64,000 nt of DNA from Caulobacter sp. (GTDB taxonomy: Bacteria; Pseudomonadota; Alphaproteobacteria; Caulobacterales; Caulobacteraceae). A program made the position numbers and the translations under genes. Shown here piece by piece: positions 61,798 to 64,000 of this stretch; the first letter of the stretch is position 1; every line of letters starts with the position of its first letter. The notes beneath the pieces were generated by a model. The model searched no databases. It was given only the letters and a program-made list of their open reading frames with translations, and was not told the DNA's origin. The stretch lies in the NCBI GenBank assembly GCA_016125585.1, contig WGLL01000007.1, positions 62,001-126,000 of the forward strand, given 5' to 3'.

Positions 61798-62730
61798 ATG
61801 CGTGACAGACGTGTCTCATTGGGTCAGGACCTCGCCTGGCGGCTCGAAGCGGCGGCCTTCGACGTCTTCACCTTCCTGATGCGGCTGATGCCGGTGGACT
61901 TCGCTTCGGATGTCGGCGGCGCGCTGTTCCGGCGCTTTGGTCCGCTGACCAAAACCCATCGGCTGGCCTGGCAGAACCTGGTCCTGGCCTTCCCCGAGAA
62001 GGACGAGGCCTGGCGCCAGAAGATCCTCGCCGAACAGTGGGACAGCAACGGCCGCACCGCCTTCGAGTTTCCGCAGATGGACCGCATCCGGCCCTCGACC
62101 GGGCGGGTCGAACTGGTCAACGGCGAGCGGCTGGCGGCGATCCGCGACGGCGGCAAGCCGGTGGTGTTCGTTTCGGGGCACTTCTCGAACTGGGAGGTGA
62201 TGCCCGCAGCGATCGTCGACAGCGGCGTCATCTGCCAGATGACCTATCGGGCGGCCAACAATCCCTATGTCGACAAGCGCATCAAGGACAGCCGCGCCCG
62301 CTACGGCGTGCAGCTGTTCGCGCCCAAGGGCGGCGACGGCGCCCGCGAACTGCTGGAAGGCATGAAGAAGGGCGAGTCCGTCGCCCTGATGAACGATCAG
62401 AAATTCAACCGGGGCGGGGTGGCCGCGCCCTTCTTCGGGCGGCTGGTGATGGCCGCCCCGGGACCGACGCGACTGGCGCTCCGGTTTGGCACGGTGCTGC
62501 AGCCGATGAGCGTGCAGCGCCTGAAGGGGGCGAGGTTCCGGGCCGTGGTGCATGAGCCGATCCAGGTCCCCAACACCGGCGACAGGACGGCGGACATCGC
62601 GGCCGGCGTGGCGGCGGTGACGCGGTTCGTCGAGGATCAGGTGCGCGAGCGCCCAGGCGAGTGGTTCTGGGTGCATCGGCGGTGGCCCAAGGAGGCCTAT
62701 GAGGACCTGGCCGCGCGGGGCCTGGCCTGA
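61798..62730 (+). CDS. LpxL/HtrB-type lysophospholipid or lipid A acyltransferase
   Basis: 310 residues. The H-x4-D/E catalytic motif is H128-F-S-N-W-E133 in FVSGHFSNWEVMP. An N-terminal hydrophobic segment (FDVFTFLMRLMP), MNDQKFNRGGVAAPFFG and the C-terminal EWFWVHRRWPKE also match. Adds a secondary acyl chain to a lipid A precursor, or acts on another lipid such as ornithine lipid; the exact acceptor is uncertain. Membrane-associated. ATG 61798 used. Confidence 0.9.
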   Translation: MRDRRVSLGQDLAWRLEAAAFDVFTFLMRLMPVDFASDVGGALFRRFGPLTKTHRLAWQNLVLAFPEKDEAWRQKILAEQWDSNGRTAFEFPQMDRIRPSTGRVELVNGERLAAIRDGGKPVVFVSGHFSNWEVMPAAIVDSGVICQMTYRAANNPYVDKRIKDSRARYGVQLFAPKGGDGARELLEGMKKGESVALMNDQKFNRGGVAAPFFGRLVMAAPGPTRLALRFGTVLQPMSVQRLKGARFRAVVHEPIQVPNTGDRTADIAAGVAAVTRFVEDQVRERPGEWFWVHRRWPKEAYEDLAARGLA

Positions 62731-62758
62731 GGGGGCCGGGCCGGGGACGGTCCGAAGC

Positions 62759-63247
62759 CTAGATGTCCAGGGACTTGGTCGTCTTGCCGGGGTCCTTGGC
62801 GTCGTCGATGCCGCGGCGCAGGGGCCCGAAGTAGTCGGCCGTCCGGACAAAGGGGCGCGGGCGCATGATCACCGCCTCGATGCGTTCGATGATCGATCGC
62901 GCGGTCAACGGCTTGGCGATGATTTCGGTGACTCCGGCGTCGCGCGCCTCGAAGACGCGGCCCCGGTCGGCGAAGCCGGTCATCATGATGATCGGCAGAT
63001 AGGGGTTCTGGCTGTCGCTGGAATTGCGCACCATGCGGGTGAACTGGGCGCCGTCGAGGGGGTCCATGCGGAAATCGATGATCGCCAGATCCGCCGGCCA
63101 GGACCGCAGGGCCTGAAGCCCGTCGGCCCCGTCCTGGGCCTCGCGCAGCTGACGCACCCCGATCCCCTTGAGGATGGTGCTGACGATGGCCCGCATGTGG
63201 GGATTGTCGTCAACCAGCAGGACGCGCAGCGTTTCCAGACCGACCAT
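62759..63247 (-). CDS. Single-domain response regulator with FGPLRR tail
   Basis: 162 residues. Receiver: D13-D14, phosphoacceptor D58 (AIIDFRMDPLDG), T90 and K112. After the receiver comes RPFVRTADYFGPLRRGIDDA, the same kind of tail as in the regulator at 417-1322 (FVISPTYVGPDRRR). No output domain. ATG 63247 starts the receiver directly; the open frame upstream to 63340 is not receiver-like. Probably works through protein contacts, as do many Caulobacter single-domain regulators. Confidence 0.87.
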   Translation of the reverse strand: MVGLETLRVLLVDDNPHMRAIVSTILKGIGVRQLREAQDGADGLQALRSWPADLAIIDFRMDPLDGAQFTRMVRNSSDSQNPYLPIIMMTGFADRGRVFEARDAGVTEIIAKPLTARSIIERIEAVIMRPRPFVRTADYFGPLRRGIDDAKDPGKTTKSLDI

Positions 63248-63400
63248 GTTGCGCGAAGCCCCGGAGCTTTGAAATTGTCGGTCGCTCAACTTCGCGTGGA
63301 ACGTGCGCGGCAACCGTTGATCGCCCAAATAGGGGTGCATCGGTTACCGGAGTATTGAGACTCGACCGACGGCGCCCCGCTACCTTTCAGTATCCTGTGA

Positions 63401-64000
63401 TCAGGCTGTGGGCGCTGTCACGCCCACCATCAGCATCGGGTCGAGATGACGTCCTCGCCAGGTCATCCGCCAGCACAGATGAGGGCCGGTGGCCCGTCCG
63501 GTCTGGCCGACGGCGCCGATCTGCTGGCCGCGGGCCAGTCGCTGTCCGGCTTGGACCAGCACCTTCGATTGATGGAGATACATGCTGACCAGACCCTGGC
63601 CATGGTCGAGCATCACCAGCCCGCCCTCATAGTGCATGCCGGTCTCGGCCAGGCTGACCGTTCCCGCCGCCGGGGCCAGGATGGGCGTGCCGGTCGGGGC
63701 GGCCAGATCTGTGCCGTAGTGCGGGCGCTTGGGATCGCCGTTGAGGATACGCTGACCGCCGAACCGGCCGGTGCGCCGCCAGGCTTTCAGCGGCATGGCG
63801 AAACCGTTGCGGAAGTCGTCGCTGTCGACCCGGCTGGCCAGACCGGCGACCTTGCGGCTGTTCTGCTCGCGGATCAGCTTGAGAAGCGCCGGATCGCTGG
63901 GATTGACCTGGCTGTCGGGCAGGCCGTCGATGCGCTGGACGTCGAAGTCGCCCGGCGCGACATCGAAGACATGACTGGCGGCGCCAGAGGGGGTGGCGAC
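63401..64000 (-). CDS. M23-family peptidase, C-terminal 199 residues (cut by window end)
   Basis: The frame is open from 64000 to the stop at 63401. LytM-type metallopeptidase: zinc motif HxxxD in PHYGTDLAAPTGTPI, strand APAAGTVSLAETG, SMYLHQSKVLVQAGQRL, and GPHLCWRMTWRG where most members have GPHLHW. The second His of the HxH motif, a zinc ligand in LytM, is Cys here. Expected to be a periplasmic peptidoglycan endopeptidase or its regulator. The N-terminus and signal lie outside the window. Confidence 0.9.
   Translation of the reverse strand, partial: VATPSGAASHVFDVAPGDFDVQRIDGLPDSQVNPSDPALLKLIREQNSRKVAGLASRVDSDDFRNGFAMPLKAWRRTGRFGGQRILNGDPKRPHYGTDLAAPTGTPILAPAAGTVSLAETGMHYEGGLVMLDHGQGLVSMYLHQSKVLVQAGQRLARGQQIGAVGQTGRATGPHLCWRMTWRGRHLDPMLMVGVTAPTA

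Overview
The window is a GC-rich, gene-dense stretch of an alphaproteobacterial chromosome, most likely Caulobacteraceae (Caulobacter, Phenylobacterium or a close relative). Three things point there: a circularly permuted two-piece tmRNA gene whose tag reads ANDNFAEEFAVAA, the tag I recall for Caulobacter crescentus; an alpha-type SspB gene; and abundant paired hairpin repeats between genes. I see no insertion sequence, prophage block, rRNA, tRNA or CRISPR array. Roughly 66 protein genes are supported, many linked by ATGA/GTGA overlaps.

Layout. 0-5 kb: the end of tryptophan 2,3-dioxygenase, a response regulator, free methionine-(R)-sulfoxide reductase, a family 2 glycosyltransferase, a flavin reductase and a thiolase. 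5-8.6 kb: a DUF559 (Vsr-like) nuclease gene between direct copies of a hairpin repeat, then two tandem sorbosone-dehydrogenase-like lipoproteins. 8.6-16 kb: a complete histidine utilization locus, hutC-hutF facing hutI-hutH-hutG-hutU across a perfect 18-bp palindrome. Histidine is degraded through urocanate, imidazolonepropionate, formiminoglutamate and N-formylglutamate to glutamate by the HutF/HutG route. 16-21.3 kb: an SDR, a regulator joined to a degenerate alpha/beta-hydrolase, an Old Yellow Enzyme and an SMP-30 lactonase. 21.3-24.6 kb: folA, a quinone oxidoreductase, RNase T2 and thyA. 25-30 kb: a large FG-GAP/RTX exoprotein, a divergent Crp/Fnr-type regulator, a DUF924 protein and an RcnB-like protein with a repeated DxNxDG tract.

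30-40 kb: ilvC, a deoxyribosyltransferase-like protein, a radical SAM protein, a TrmN6-type methyltransferase, a polyprenyl diphosphate synthase, a glycosyltransferase 9, small enzymes and fumC. 40-46.6 kb: YbjQ and RusA-like proteins, a membrane beta-lactamase-fold hydrolase, a secreted C13 (caspase-clan) peptidase, a thioesterase, sspB and pyk. 46.6-47.3 kb: three ~73-bp tandem repeats and the permuted ssrA gene. 47.3-52.4 kb: PhzF, GFA, a MocR regulator, and ilvBN behind an Ile/Val/Leu leader peptide and attenuator. 52.7-64 kb: a CHASE4-GGDEF-EAL protein, miaA and serB with overlapping start codons, hflKC, mrp, an MFE-type SDR, a PraR-like regulator, an LpxL-type acyltransferase, a second response regulator and the 3' part of an M23 peptidase.

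The observations most worth following are: (1) the DUF559 nuclease inside a REPIN-like repeat family; (2) the tandem-HTH protein whose hydrolase domain has lost its catalytic triad; (3) a shared RAAC-N4-GTTTRA inverted repeat 28-46 bp upstream of three oxidoreductase genes; (4) the ssrA gene, which lacks canonical elbow bases and is followed by a repeat array; (5) the ilvBN attenuator.
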